From the NCBI GenBank assembly GCA_046593925.1, contig JBKJQN010000097.1, positions 76,161 through 140,160 on the forward strand: a DNA stretch of 64,000 nucleotides. Direction: 5' to 3'. The notes below the pieces were generated by a model. It saw only the letters and a program-made list of their open reading frames with translations, had not been told where the DNA came from and searched no databases. The position numbers were made by a program, and so were the translations under genes. Positions 42,151 to 51,485 of this stretch are shown here, one piece after another (position 1 is the stretch's first letter; each line of letters begins with the position of its first letter). The stretch comes from JAYVYM01 sp046593925. Lineage in GTDB: Bacteria; Actinomycetota; Actinomycetes; Mycobacteriales; SCTD01.

Positions 42151-43146
42151 CTACTCGCTCCTGGCCTCCCGGCCCATCAGCGCTGAGATGACCCGCCGCG
42201 GCGACAGCCCCTCCTGGCAGACGGCGACGACCTGCTCGGTGATCGGCATCTCGATGTCGTGCTTGCGGGCCAGGTCCAGAATCGACCGGCAGCTCTTGAC
42301 GCCCTCCGCGGTCTGCTGCTTCTGCGCCAGCAGAAGCTCCATCGTCTCGCCGCGACCCAGCCGCTCGCCGAAGGTGCGGTTGCGCGACAGCGGGCTGCTG
42401 CAGGTCGCGATGAGGTCGCCGAGCCCGGCCAGGCCGGCGAACGTCAACGGGTCGGCGCCGAGAGCCAGGCCGAGGCGGGCCGTCTCGGCCAGGCCACGGG
42501 TCATTAGCGATGCCTTGGTGTTGTCGCCGAAGCCCATCCCCTCGGCCATCCCGGTCGCCAGCGCGATGACGTTCTTGACGGCGCCGCCCAGCTCGCAACC
42601 GACGACGTCGCTGTTGGTGTACGGCCGGAAGTACGCGGTCGTGCAGGCCACCTGGAGCCGCGCGCCGGCGCCGGCGTCGGTGCAGGCGACGACGGTGGCG
42701 GCCGGCTGGCCCGCCGCGATCTCCTTGGCCAGGTTGGGGCCGGACACCACGGCTACCTGGCCGGGCGGCACCCCGGCGACCTCGCAGACGACCTCGCTCA
42801 TCCGCTTGGTCGTACCGAGCTCGACACCCTTGATGAGGCTGACGAGCACGACCCCGGGCGTGAGCGCCCCGACGACCGCGGCGAGGTTGTCGCGCAGGCT
42901 CTGCGACGGCACCGCCAGCACCACGAAGTCGGCGCCGTCGACCGCCTCGAGCGCGTCGCTGGTGGCCGTCAGGTTGCCCGGGAGCAGTACGCCCGGCAGG
43001 TATTCGGTGTTCTCGTGCCTGTGGCGGACGGTGCCCGCCAGCTCCTCGCGGCGCGCCCACAGCACGACGTCGGTGCCGGCGTCGGCGAGCACCTTGCCGA
43101 ACGCCGTCCCCCACGACCCGGTGCCCAGCACCGCTGCCCGCGTCAC
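42151..43146 (-). CDS. gpsA: Glycerol-3-phosphate dehydrogenase [NAD(P)+]
   Basis: 331 residues from the GTG at 43146. AAVLGTGSWGTAFG is the NAD(P)-binding loop; VSLIKGVELGTTKRMSEV, SGPNLAKEIAAGQP and NVIALATGMAEG with the catalytic Lys region are present. GpsA makes sn-glycerol 3-phosphate for phospholipids, which fits plsC just upstream. The gap to plsC is 13 bases. Confidence 0.96.
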   Translation of the reverse strand: MTRAAVLGTGSWGTAFGKVLADAGTDVVLWARREELAGTVRHRHENTEYLPGVLLPGNLTATSDALEAVDGADFVVLAVPSQSLRDNLAAVVGALTPGVVLVSLIKGVELGTTKRMSEVVCEVAGVPPGQVAVVSGPNLAKEIAAGQPAATVVACTDAGAGARLQVACTTAYFRPYTNSDVVGCELGGAVKNVIALATGMAEGMGFGDNTKASLMTRGLAETARLGLALGADPLTFAGLAGLGDLIATCSSPLSRNRTFGERLGRGETMELLLAQKQQTAEGVKSCRSILDLARKHDIEMPITEQVVAVCQEGLSPRRVISALMGREARSE

Positions 43147-43159
43147 GTCGCCGGCCCGG

Positions 43160-43915
43160 TCATGGCGTCGGCCCGCCGGCCACCGGACCACCCGGCCAGA
43201 CGTGCACGACAGCCGGTCGCGGCTGGCCACGGAGCTGCTCGAGCATGGTGGTGATCGCGTCCATCACCGCCGCCGTCGCGTCGTGCAGCACCTCGGCGGT
43301 CAGCGCGCGGCCCTGCCAGGCCGACAGGTCGACCGCCGGACCAGCCTGCAGGACGACGTCGTGCCGGGGCAGCAGGTGCAGGCCGGGCGTCCGGTAGCTG
43401 TCCAGGATCTGCTGCGCCCCCCACTGCGCGATCGGCACGACAGGGACGCCCGCCAGCAGCGCGAGCCGGGCCACCCCGGTCTTGGCCTGCATCGGCCACT
43501 TGTCTGGGTCGCGGCTGACGGTGCCCTCCGGGTAGATCACGATGCACTCCCCCGCCTGCAGAGCCGCCACGGCGTCGCTCAGCGCCGCGGAGGCGTCGCT
43601 GGCCTGCCGATGCACCGGGATCTGCGCGGCCCCGCGCATCACGCGCCCCACCAGGCCGTTGCCCAGGAAGAGGCTGCTCTTGGCCAGGAAGCGCCCGAGC
43701 CGGCCGGTGCCGTGTACGACGTACTCGGCGACGAAGACCGGGTCCGCATGCGAGATGTGGTTGACGGCGAGGATCACCCCACCAGTCGCGGGCACGTGCT
43801 GCATCCCGCGCCAGTCCCGGCGGGCGGTGAGGATGGCCAGCGGTTTCAGCAGCACGACCCCGAGGGCGTACCAGAAGCCCATCTGCCGGAGCCCGACCCG
43901 CCGCCGCACCCGCAC
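43160..43915 (-). CDS. plsC: 1-acylglycerol-3-phosphate acyltransferase
   Basis: 251 residues. NHISHADP is the acyltransferase H-x4-D motif and YPEGTVSRD the substrate-binding motif. A hydrophobic N-terminal segment (GFWYALGVVLLKPLAIL) anchors it to the membrane. It acylates lysophosphatidic acid. The GTG at 43915 gives a basic N-terminus; an ATG at 43882 is an alternative. It pairs with gpsA and is divergent from cofC. Confidence 0.93.
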   Translation of the reverse strand: MRVRRRVGLRQMGFWYALGVVLLKPLAILTARRDWRGMQHVPATGGVILAVNHISHADPVFVAEYVVHGTGRLGRFLAKSSLFLGNGLVGRVMRGAAQIPVHRQASDASAALSDAVAALQAGECIVIYPEGTVSRDPDKWPMQAKTGVARLALLAGVPVVPIAQWGAQQILDSYRTPGLHLLPRHDVVLQAGPAVDLSAWQGRALTAEVLHDATAAVMDAITTMLEQLRGQPRPAVVHVWPGGPVAGGPTP

Positions 43916-44003
43916 TCCCGCCGCCCGCCGCCCGCCCGTGACGGCAGTGTCTCGTGCCCGCGCCGACCCTGTCGACCCACCCGGCCCCTGCTTGACTGGC
44001 GGG

Positions 44004-44633
44004 GTGACCGCAGCGTGGGGCGCCGTCGTCCCGGTGAAGCTCCTCGCGCTCGCGAAGTCGCGGCTCGGGGCCTACGGCGGTGTCGCGCGAGCCGAGCTGG
44101 CGCTGGCCTTCGCCGACGACGTGGTCTGCGCGGTGCTGCCCTGCGCCGACATCCTGCGCGTCGTGGTCGTCACCGACGACGTGCGCGCCGGCGACGTGCT
44201 GCGCCGGCCAGGTGTCTGCGTCGTGCGCGACCTGCCGGGCGCCGGGCTGAACGCCGCCCTGGCCCATGGCGCAGACCTGCTGCGCGCCGCCGAACCCGGG
44301 CTGGGAGTTGTCGCGCTCGCCTCTGACCTGCCGGCGTTGCGCACGGAAGACCTCGCCGACGCCCTGCTGCGCGTCGTCGGCCGGGGCTTCGTGACCGATA
44401 CGCAGGGCGTGGGCACGACGCTGCTCGCGGCCTCCCCCGGTAGCACCTTGCTCCCTTCGTACGGGCCGGCGTCACGCCTGCGCCACCTCGACTCCGGGGC
44501 CATCGAGCTGACCGCCGCGCCCGGTCTTCGTCGAGACGTCGACACGCCGGAGGACCTGCGAGCGGCCCTGCTGCTGGGCGTGGGCGCCCGGACCGCGGCT
44601 GTGGCGGCCGGCCTGATTGCTGTGCTGCGCTGA
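44004..44633 (+). CDS. cofC: Guanylyltransferase of coenzyme F420 synthesis (CofC/FbiD)
   Basis: 209 residues from the GTG at 44004. GAVVPVKLLALAKSRLGAY is the nucleotide-binding start of CofC/FbiD, VALASDLPALR follows, and DTQGVGTTLL and PGLRRDVDTPEDL fit the family. In mycobacteria FbiD activates phosphoenolpyruvate with GTP for the F420 side chain. No other F420 gene is in the window. The neighbour order gpsA-cofC-ppk1 is interrupted here by the galactoside island. Confidence 0.9.
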   Translation: MTAAWGAVVPVKLLALAKSRLGAYGGVARAELALAFADDVVCAVLPCADILRVVVVTDDVRAGDVLRRPGVCVVRDLPGAGLNAALAHGADLLRAAEPGLGVVALASDLPALRTEDLADALLRVVGRGFVTDTQGVGTTLLAASPGSTLLPSYGPASRLRHLDSGAIELTAAPGLRRDVDTPEDLRAALLLGVGARTAAVAAGLIAVLR

Positions 44634-44652
44634 ACGTGGGGCTGCCCTGAAC

Positions 44653-44865
44653 GTGGAGCTGCACGGGACCGTCGCGCAGCACGACGAGTCCGGCGGCGTG
44701 GTGCTGCTCGATGACGGCCGTCGGCTGACCTACCCCCTGTCGGCCCTGCAGGCGGAGATCCGCCTCCTGCGGTCGGGCCAGCGGGTCCGGCTGCGGGTCG
44801 ACGGCGAGCCGCCCCACGTCCGGGCCATCACGCTGGTCAGCCTGCCGCTGCGTGAGGCACGCTGA
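44653..44865 (+). CDS. Small conserved protein downstream of cofC
   Basis: 70 residues from a GTG: VELHGTVAQHDES, GGVVLLDDGRRLTYPLSAL, RLLRSGQRVRLRVDGEPPHV. The beta-rich pattern recalls a cold-shock or OB-like barrel, but I recognise no named family. It begins 19 bases after cofC. A short near-duplication (CTGAACGTGG) spans the cofC stop and this start. Function unknown. Confidence 0.72.
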   Translation: MELHGTVAQHDESGGVVLLDDGRRLTYPLSALQAEIRLLRSGQRVRLRVDGEPPHVRAITLVSLPLREAR

Positions 44866-44901
44866 GCCGGACCAGCTGTCAAGGGGGCCGGCGCAGGGCG
44901 C

Positions 44902-45996
44902 TCAGAGACGGTCGCCGGTGAGCGTGTCAAACAGGTGCAGCCCCTCCAGCCGGGGACGCAGGCGCACGGTGCTGCCGCGGGGCGGCGGCTGCCGGCCGTC
45001 CACCCGGACCACCAGCGGGGCGTCGTGGGTGCCGAGGGCGGCGGTTGTGTAGAGGTAGGCGTCGCTGCCGAGCTCCTCCACGACGTTCACCGTCGCCAAT
45101 ACGCCCTCGTCGTCGCCCACCAGGTCGAAGACTTCCGGCCGCAGCCCCACCGTCACCTCCTGCCGACCGCTCACCCCAGGTGCCGAGGCGGCCGCCCGCT
45201 GCGCGGGGGTGAGCGGCACCTGCACGCCGCCGATCGCCAGCCCGTCCGTGGTCAGCGGCAGGACCATCAGGTTCATCGCCGGCGAGCCGATGAAGCCGGC
45301 GACGAAGGTGTTGACGGGGTGGTCGAACAGCGCGCGGGGGGTGTCGACCTGCAGCAGCCGGCCGTCCTTGAGCACCGCGACCCGGTCGCCCATCGTCATC
45401 GCCTCGACCTGGTCGTGGGTGACGTAGACGGTCGTGGTGCCCAGCCGGCGCTGCAGTTCGGCGATCTGGGTGCGGGTCTGCACCCGGAGCTTGGCGTCGA
45501 GGTTCGACAGCGGCTCGTCCATCAGGAAGACGCTGGGCTCACGCACGATCGCGCGTCCCATCGCGACCCGCTGGCGCTGCCCGCCGGACAGCTTCGCGGG
45601 CTTGCGGCCCAGATACGGTTCGAGGTCGAGCACCCGCGCGGCCTCCTTCACCCGGCGGGCCCGCTCGCCCTTCTCGACGCCGGCGATCCGCAGTTGGAAG
45701 CCGATGTTGTCGGCGACGGTCATGTGCGGGTACAGGGCGTAGTTCTGGAACACCATGGCGATGTCCCGCGACTTCGGCGGCAGGTAGCTGACATCGCGGT
45801 CGCCGATGAAGATCCGGCCGCCGTTGACCTCCTCCAGGCCGGCGAGCATCCGCAGCGTCGTGGTCTTGCCGCAGCCGGACGGCCCGACCAGGACGAGGAA
45901 CTCGCCGTCGGCCACGTCGAGGTCGAGGGCGTCGACGGCCGGCCGGTCCATACCCGGGAACAGTCTGGTGACCTTGCGGAACGCGACGTCAGCCAT
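44902..45996 (-). CDS. Sugar ABC transporter ATP-binding protein (MsmK/UgpC type)
   Basis: 364 residues. Walker A GPSGCGKTTTLRM, signature LSGGQRQRVAMGRA, Walker B VFLMDEPLSNLDA and the H-loop THDQVEAMT are intact. A C-terminal TOBE regulatory region (GLRPEVFDLV) is present. It should energise the permease pair encoded at 51.5-53.4 kb, though such ATPases can serve several sugar importers. The ATG has GAGGAG upstream; it is the last gene of the leftward galactoside arm. Confidence 0.94.
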   Translation of the reverse strand: MADVAFRKVTRLFPGMDRPAVDALDLDVADGEFLVLVGPSGCGKTTTLRMLAGLEEVNGGRIFIGDRDVSYLPPKSRDIAMVFQNYALYPHMTVADNIGFQLRIAGVEKGERARRVKEAARVLDLEPYLGRKPAKLSGGQRQRVAMGRAIVREPSVFLMDEPLSNLDAKLRVQTRTQIAELQRRLGTTTVYVTHDQVEAMTMGDRVAVLKDGRLLQVDTPRALFDHPVNTFVAGFIGSPAMNLMVLPLTTDGLAIGGVQVPLTPAQRAAASAPGVSGRQEVTVGLRPEVFDLVGDDEGVLATVNVVEELGSDAYLYTTAALGTHDAPLVVRVDGRQPPPRGSTVRLRPRLEGLHLFDTLTGDRL

Positions 45997-46012
45997 GGCT
46001 GCTCCTCGAAGC

Positions 46013-47119
46013 TTAACCGGGATCGGGACTGGCGGTACGGGCCGGGCTCTCCCGCAGCAGCTGCGCGGCCTGCTCGGGGGCGACGTCGTTGACGAAGACG
46101 TCCATCCCGGACTCCGAACCGGCGAGATACTTCAGCTTGGTGGGCGTACGCCGGCTGGTGAACAACTCCAGGTGCAGCGCGGCGTCCTCGCGCCCCTCGC
46201 GTACCGGCGCCTGGTGCCAGGCGGCCACGTACGGCATCCGCAGCCCGAACAATCCGTCCAGCCGCCGCAACACGTCCAGGTAGAGCGGCCCGAAGTCCGC
46301 GCGCTCCGGCTCGGTGAGCGACGGCAGGTCCGGGGTCCGGCGGCGCGGGTAGAGGTGCACCTCGAACGGCCAGCGGGCAGCCGCCGGCACGAAGGCCACC
46401 CAGTACGGGCTGGTGGCCACCACCCGGGTGGCCGCGGCCAGCTCGGCGGCCACCAGGTCGTCGTACAGGGACCGGCCGGTGCGCGACCGGTACCGGCCTG
46501 CTGCGGCCAGCCTGCGCCTTGCCCGCGGGGTGACGAAGGGGTAGGCGTACACCTGGCCGTGCGGATGGGCCAGCGTCACGCCGATCTCCTCGCCACGGTT
46601 CTCGAACGGGAACACCTGCTCGACGCCGGGCAGGGCCGCCAGGTCCTGGGTGCGGTCCACCCACACCTCGACGATCAGGCGGACCCGCTCCGGGGTCAGG
46701 TCGGCAAACGACTCGTCGTGTCTCGGCGTGAAGCAGACGACCTCGCAGCGCCCGGTGGCCGGCCGGCGCGCGACCAGGCCCGGCAGCACGTCCGTCTGAG
46801 CCGCGGCGCTGTCCATGGACAGCGACGGGAAGCGGTTCTCGAAGACCGCGACGTCGTAGTCGGCGGACGGCACCTCGGTGAGGTGCCCGTCGCGCGAGGG
46901 GCAGAGCGGGCACTCATCCGTCGGGGGCAGGAAGGTGCGGGCCTGCCGCTGGCTCGCCACCACGACCCACTCCTCGACCGTGGGGTCCCAGCGCGCCTCC
47001 GACGTCGACTCGACCGGCGCGAGCTGACGCCGGTCGTGCATCTGGTGGACCGCGGCGTCGTCCCGGTCGAAGTAGAGGATCTCGCGCCCGTCCGCGAGCC
47101 GGCCGGCCTCGCGCTTCAC
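46013..47119 (-). CDS. galT: Galactose-1-phosphate uridylyltransferase
   Basis: 368 residues. The active-site motif is LAHPHGQVYAYPF with the nucleophilic His of HPH; ECPLCPSRDGHL holds zinc-site Cys residues. CFTPRHDESFADL and LTEPERADFGPLY are family blocks. GalT exchanges UDP between UDP-glucose and galactose-1-phosphate. The GTG overlaps the DeoR-regulator stop (GTGA). Confidence 0.95.
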   Translation of the reverse strand: MKREAGRLADGREILYFDRDDAAVHQMHDRRQLAPVESTSEARWDPTVEEWVVVASQRQARTFLPPTDECPLCPSRDGHLTEVPSADYDVAVFENRFPSLSMDSAAAQTDVLPGLVARRPATGRCEVVCFTPRHDESFADLTPERVRLIVEVWVDRTQDLAALPGVEQVFPFENRGEEIGVTLAHPHGQVYAYPFVTPRARRRLAAAGRYRSRTGRSLYDDLVAAELAAATRVVATSPYWVAFVPAAARWPFEVHLYPRRRTPDLPSLTEPERADFGPLYLDVLRRLDGLFGLRMPYVAAWHQAPVREGREDAALHLELFTSRRTPTKLKYLAGSESGMDVFVNDVAPEQAAQLLRESPARTASPDPG

Positions 47120-47904
47120 GTGGCCGTGCTCCGCAGCGCCGGGTCGACAGGTGCGACGACCAGGCGCCCGACGCCGGCCCCGAGCGCGTCGCGCGCGGCC
47201 TGGTCCAGCCCGTCGTCGGTGACCAGCACGTGGGCCTCGGACAGGGTGGCGAACGAGACCAGGCCGATGACGCCGAACTTGGTCGAGTCGGCCGTCAGGA
47301 CCAGGGTGCGGGTGGCCTGCGCGAACGCCCGGTTGGTCTCGGACTCCCCGAGGTTGGGGGTCGTGAAGCCGGCCGAGGGGTCCATGCCGTGACAGCCCAG
47401 GAAGGCTACGTCGAAGTGCAGCGAGCGCAGCACGAGGTCGGCGACCGGGCCCACCAGCGCGTCGCTGGGCGTGCGCACCCCGCCGGTCAGCACGACGGTG
47501 TGCCGCTCGCGCAGTACATCGGCGATCTTGATGGAGTTGGTCGCGACCGTCAGACCGGGCACGTCGAGCAGGTGCTGGGCGAGCACGTACGTCGTGGTGC
47601 CGGCGCCGAGGGCGACGGCCTGACCCGGCTGGACCAGGGCGGCAGCGGCGGCGGCGATGGCGTACTTCTCCGCCGGCTCGCGCACCGACTTGGCCTCGAA
47701 CCCCGGCTCCTCGCTGGCCCGCCCCGACGCGAGGGTCGCCCCGCCGTGCACCTTGCTGAGCAGGCCCAGGCGGGCCAGGGCATCGAGGTCGCGGCGCACC
47801 GTCATGTCCGACACCTGCAACGCCACAGTCAGGTCGGCCACCCGGGCCGCGCCCTCCCGGCGCACCTGCTCCAGGATGTGCGCCCGGCGCTGGTCGGCGA
47901 GCAC
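47116..47904 (-). CDS. DeoR-family transcriptional regulator
   Basis: 262 residues. The N-terminal helix-turn-helix is VADLTVALQVSDMTVRRDLDAL, followed by LLSKVHGGATL, the DeoR signature. The sensor part (AVALGAGTTTYVLAQHL, VVLTGGVRTPSDALVGP) is the sugar-phosphate-isomerase fold that binds phosphosugars. It sits between the beta-galactosidase and galT genes with gaps of 3 and -4 bases. It probably represses the island until a galactose-derived phosphosugar appears (inference). Confidence 0.93.
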   Translation of the reverse strand: MLADQRRAHILEQVRREGAARVADLTVALQVSDMTVRRDLDALARLGLLSKVHGGATLASGRASEEPGFEAKSVREPAEKYAIAAAAAALVQPGQAVALGAGTTTYVLAQHLLDVPGLTVATNSIKIADVLRERHTVVLTGGVRTPSDALVGPVADLVLRSLHFDVAFLGCHGMDPSAGFTTPNLGESETNRAFAQATRTLVLTADSTKFGVIGLVSFATLSEAHVLVTDDGLDQAARDALGAGVGRLVVAPVDPALRSTAT

Positions 47905-47907
47905 TTC

Positions 47908-49854
47908 TCAGGCTCCCGCGTCGGGCAGCACCACGGCGCCGCCGGCTGCGACGCGGGTCCCCGCCACGACGGCGTCCTCCGCCGTGTGGTTGAGCACGAA
48001 GAGCCGGTCGCCACGACGCACGACCTCCACCCCGGGCGGGGCGTCCGCGACCGGAGCCAGGCCGGCCAGCGAGACCTCTTCGAGCAGCAGCGCACGTAGC
48101 GCAACCGGGTCGAGGTCGGTCGCCACGTACGTCGCCGTGCCGCTGCCGTAGCTGTGCCGCGTGACGGCCGGCACCCCGGCGAGCGGGCCGGCGGTGACCG
48201 TGGCCAGCGCGGTGGCTCCCGCGAGCGACAGCAGCTCGCTCCAGCGCGACCCGGTGGCGCCGTTGGACAGCTCCAGGCGCTGCTCCGGCAGCAGCGGGTA
48301 GAACTCCTCGACCCGAACGCCGAGCACGTCCCGCAGGGCGCCCGGGTAGCCACCCAGCCGCACGTGGTCGTCAGTGTTGACGATGCCGCTGAAGTAACTG
48401 GCCACCAGGGAGCCGCCGCCGGCGACAAACGCCGACAGCGCCGAGGCGCCGCGGTCGCTCAGCAGGTATAGGCTCGGGGCGAGCAGCAGCCGGTACATCG
48501 ACAGGTCGGCCTCAGGGTGGACGAAGTCGACGGTCACGCCGGCCCGCCACAGCGCCTCGTACGTGCGCCGCACGGCGGGCAGGTAGGTGACGTCGGCGGA
48601 CGGGTGGCTGTCGAGCTCGACGCCCCACCACGACTCGTAGTCCCAGAGCACAGCTATCTGAGTACGCACCGGGGTGCCGACCACGTCGGCGAGGCCGGCC
48701 AGCTCGCGCCCGAGATCGACGACCTCCCGCCACACCCGGCTGTCGGTGCCGGCGTGCGGCACCAGCGCGGAGTGGAACTTCTCGGCGCCGGCGCGGGACG
48801 CGCGCCACTGGAAGAACAGCACGCCGTCGGCGCCCCGCGCGACGTGCGCGAGGGCGTTGCGGCGCAGCTGACCCGGCGCCTTCGCCCGGTTGACCGGCTG
48901 CCAGTTCACCGCGCTGGTGGAGGTCTCCATCAGCAGCCACGGCCGGCCGGCCCCGAATGATCGCGAGAGGTCCGCCCCGAGTGCCAGGTCCACCTCCGGC
49001 GCCGGGTCGTGCCCGGGCAGGTAGTGGTCGTTGGCCACCAGGTCGACCTCGCGACCCCAGGCCACGTAGTCGGCCGCCTTGAAGCCCGGCGCCATGAAGT
49101 TGGTCGTGACCGGTAGGTCGGGGGTCAGGGCGTCCAGCACGTCGCGCTCCGCCCGGTACAGCTCGAGCAGCGCGGTCGAGCCGAAGCGCCACCAGTCCAG
49201 CTGCTGGGTCGGGTTGCGGTGCGTCGGCGACGCCCGCGGCGGGATCACCTGCTCCCAGGCGGAGTAGTGCTGACTCCAGAAGGCCGTACCCCAAGCCCGG
49301 TTGAGCGCATCGAGGTCGTCGTAGCGCTCCTGCAGCCAGGCCCGGAAGGCCCGCTCGCTGGTCTCGCAGAAGCAGTGCGCCACGTGGCAGCCGTACTCGT
49401 TGCCGACATGCCACATCCGCACCGCCGGGTGCCATCCGTAGCGCTCGGCGAGCGTGGTCACCAGGGCGAGCGCGGCCTGCCGGTAGTCCGGGGAGCTGGG
49501 GCAGTACGCCTGCCGACTGCCCCAGGACAGCCGTACGCCGTCAGCGGTGACCGGCCGGCTGTCCGGGTAGCGCAGCGACAACCACGGCGGGGGCGACGCG
49601 GTCGCGGTGGCGAGGTCCACCGCAATCCCCCCTCCGTGCAGCAGGTCCAGCACCCGGTCGAGCCAGTCGAGGTCGTAACGGCCCTGCTCCGGCTCGAGCA
49701 GCGCCCAGCTGAACACCCCGACCGTGACCATCGTGACGCCGGCCTCGCGCATCAGGCGGACGTCCTGCTGCCAGACATCGTCCGGCCACTGCTCGGGGTT
49801 GTAGTCACCCCCGTACAGGATCCCCTCGACCGCCGGCCACCGGTGCCCGACCAT
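47908..49854 (-). CDS. GH42 beta-galactosidase
   Basis: 648 residues from the ATG at 49854. GILYGGDYNPEQWP is the GH42 N-terminus. The acid/base is Glu153 in WHVGNEYGCH and the nucleophile Glu310 in WLLMETSTS. A trimerisation domain and a small C-terminal beta domain (RRGDRLFVLNHTAED) follow. No signal peptide is seen, so it acts in the cytoplasm on imported beta-galactosides. A short in-frame extension upstream is Arg-rich and rejected. It starts the leftward operon. Confidence 0.95.
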   Translation of the reverse strand: MVGHRWPAVEGILYGGDYNPEQWPDDVWQQDVRLMREAGVTMVTVGVFSWALLEPEQGRYDLDWLDRVLDLLHGGGIAVDLATATASPPPWLSLRYPDSRPVTADGVRLSWGSRQAYCPSSPDYRQAALALVTTLAERYGWHPAVRMWHVGNEYGCHVAHCFCETSERAFRAWLQERYDDLDALNRAWGTAFWSQHYSAWEQVIPPRASPTHRNPTQQLDWWRFGSTALLELYRAERDVLDALTPDLPVTTNFMAPGFKAADYVAWGREVDLVANDHYLPGHDPAPEVDLALGADLSRSFGAGRPWLLMETSTSAVNWQPVNRAKAPGQLRRNALAHVARGADGVLFFQWRASRAGAEKFHSALVPHAGTDSRVWREVVDLGRELAGLADVVGTPVRTQIAVLWDYESWWGVELDSHPSADVTYLPAVRRTYEALWRAGVTVDFVHPEADLSMYRLLLAPSLYLLSDRGASALSAFVAGGGSLVASYFSGIVNTDDHVRLGGYPGALRDVLGVRVEEFYPLLPEQRLELSNGATGSRWSELLSLAGATALATVTAGPLAGVPAVTRHSYGSGTATYVATDLDPVALRALLLEEVSLAGLAPVADAPPGVEVVRRGDRLFVLNHTAEDAVVAGTRVAAGGAVVLPDAGA

Positions 49855-49923
49855 GCGCCTCCCCGTCCGGTCCCTGCGCCGCGGCGGGACCGTCGGCGAG
49901 CAGGACCCTTCTCCAGCGGTGCA

Positions 49924-49948
49924 CACAAGTCAACAACAACCGACAACG
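49924..49948. promoter_or_regulatory. Candidate operator with repeated CAAC motifs
   Basis: Between the two galactoside operons the plus strand has CAACAACAACCGACAAC just after AAGT. On the other strand this is a series of GTTG(T) repeats, the type of direct-repeat site some DeoR-family regulators bind. It lies 70 bp upstream of the GH42 gene. The assignment is a guess from position and pattern. Confidence 0.3.
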
Positions 49949-49998
49949 TCGTCGGCGGGCCGGCGCGGTGTATCGCCGAACTGCAACCCGAATTGCCC

Positions 49999-50027
49999 TT
50001 GACAGCAGGCCACATGGCCGTTGTGAT
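49999..50027 (+). promoter_or_regulatory. Candidate sigma-70-type promoter of the sugar ABC operon
   Basis: A perfect -35 TTGACA (49999-50004) and a -10-like TGTGAT (50022-50027) are spaced by 17 bases. Inside the spacer is an inverted repeat, GGCCA-CA-TGGCC (50008-50019), well placed for a repressor. It would give an ~85-base leader before the binding-protein gene at 50118. Confidence 0.5.
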
Positions 50028-50117
50028 GCGCGTCACCCGGTGCGCGATGTCGTCGTGTTCTGAGCGATCTTGCGCAGTTGCCCGGTCGCTCACCGGCTGG
50101 CCCTTCAGGAGGCGTGG

Positions 50118-51485
50118 ATGTCAGACGACAGCTCGAGCCGTTCGCTCAGGCTCACCGAGGCCGTACGCAGGGACCTCGACCGCCGGCAGCTGCTGCGCGG
50201 GGCTCTGCTGGGTGCGGGCGCGCTCGGCGGCAGCGCCCTGCTCGCGGCCTGCGGCGGCTCGAGCACTCCGGCAGCCGGCAGTTCCAGCTCAGGCAGCGCG
50301 GCGGCGACCAAGGCGAGCGGGACCGTCACCTTCGGTTCCAACCAGTCCGACGCCGTGCCGAAGGCTGCCTACCAGAAGACCCTCGACGCCTTCACCACGA
50401 GCTCGGCTGTCGCCGTCAAGGTCAACGTCGTCGACCACAACACGTTCCAGGAGAACATCAACAGCTACCTGCAAGGGCAGCCGGATGACGTCTACACCTG
50501 GTTCTCCGGCTTCCGCATGAAGTTCTTCGCCGACCAGAAGCTGGCCAGCCCCATCGACGACGTCTGGAGCTCGATCGGCCCGGGATACACCGACGCCCTG
50601 GCCAAGGCCTCGACGGCGTCGGACGGCAAGAAGTACTTCGTGCCGTTCTCCCAGTACCCCTGGGGGGTGTTCTACCGCAAGAGCCTGTTCGCGGAGCGCG
50701 GCTACCAGCCGGCCAAGACGCTCGACGAGTTCACAGCCCTGTGCAAGCAGATGCAGAAGGACGGGATCGCCGCCCCGGTCGCCTTCGCCGACAAGGACGG
50801 CTGGCCGGCGATGGGGACCTTCGACTACCTGAACATGCGCCAGAACGGCTACGACTTCCACATCAGCCTGATGTCCGGCAAGGAGTCCTGGACCGACCCG
50901 AAGGTCAAGGCCGTGTTCGACACCTGGAAGGGGCTGCTGCCCTACCACCAGCAGGGCTCACTGGGGCGCACCTGGCAGGAGGCGGCGCAGAGCCTGGGCA
51001 AGAAGCAGGCCGGCATGTACGTCCTGGGGATGTTCGTGGGGCAGCAGTTCACCGGCCCCGACCTGCTCGACCTCGACTTCTTCGCGTTCCCCGAGATCGA
51101 CTCCGCCCACGGTCAGGATGCCGTGGAGGCACCGATCGACGGCTTCATGATGTCCGCCAAGCCCAAGAACCCGGCTGCGGCCAAGGCCCTGCTGACCTAT
51201 CTCGGCAGCGCCGATGCGCAGCTCATCCCCAACGCCAACGACCCGACGACGATCCCGGCCAACAAGAACGCCAGCGACGCGGCGTACAGCCCGCTGCAGA
51301 AAAAGGCCAAGGCGATGATTGGATCGGCCAAGCAGGTGTCGCAGTTCCTCGACCGCGACACCCGGCCGGACTTCGCCACGACCGTGATGATCCCGTCGCT
51401 GCAGGCCTTCATCAAGTCTCCGAACGACATCGACGGGCTCACCAAGAGCATCGAGAGCCAGAAGAAGACGATCTTCACGAGCTGA
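50118..51485 (+). CDS. Sugar ABC transporter substrate-binding lipoprotein, Tat-type signal
   Basis: 455 residues from an ATG with AGGAGG upstream. The N-terminus has a twin-arginine motif (DRRQLLRGALL) and a lipobox (ALLAAC), so it is probably a Tat-exported lipoprotein. The mature part is family-1 sugar-binding: WFSGFRMKFFADQKL, FVPFSQYPWGVFYRKSLF, GWPAMGTFDYLNMR. Context suggests galactosides such as raffinose, melibiose or galacto-oligosaccharides. It leads a five-gene rightward operon. Confidence 0.94.
   Translation: MSDDSSSRSLRLTEAVRRDLDRRQLLRGALLGAGALGGSALLAACGGSSTPAAGSSSSGSAAATKASGTVTFGSNQSDAVPKAAYQKTLDAFTTSSAVAVKVNVVDHNTFQENINSYLQGQPDDVYTWFSGFRMKFFADQKLASPIDDVWSSIGPGYTDALAKASTASDGKKYFVPFSQYPWGVFYRKSLFAERGYQPAKTLDEFTALCKQMQKDGIAAPVAFADKDGWPAMGTFDYLNMRQNGYDFHISLMSGKESWTDPKVKAVFDTWKGLLPYHQQGSLGRTWQEAAQSLGKKQAGMYVLGMFVGQQFTGPDLLDLDFFAFPEIDSAHGQDAVEAPIDGFMMSAKPKNPAAAKALLTYLGSADAQLIPNANDPTTIPANKNASDAAYSPLQKKAKAMIGSAKQVSQFLDRDTRPDFATTVMIPSLQAFIKSPNDIDGLTKSIESQKKTIFTS

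Noticed and set aside
40715..43114. 799-residue fusion of the flavoprotein with an upstream domain
   Set aside because: The upstream third is antisense-like Arg/Gly-rich shadow of gpsA; the flavoprotein begins at the ATG at 42112.
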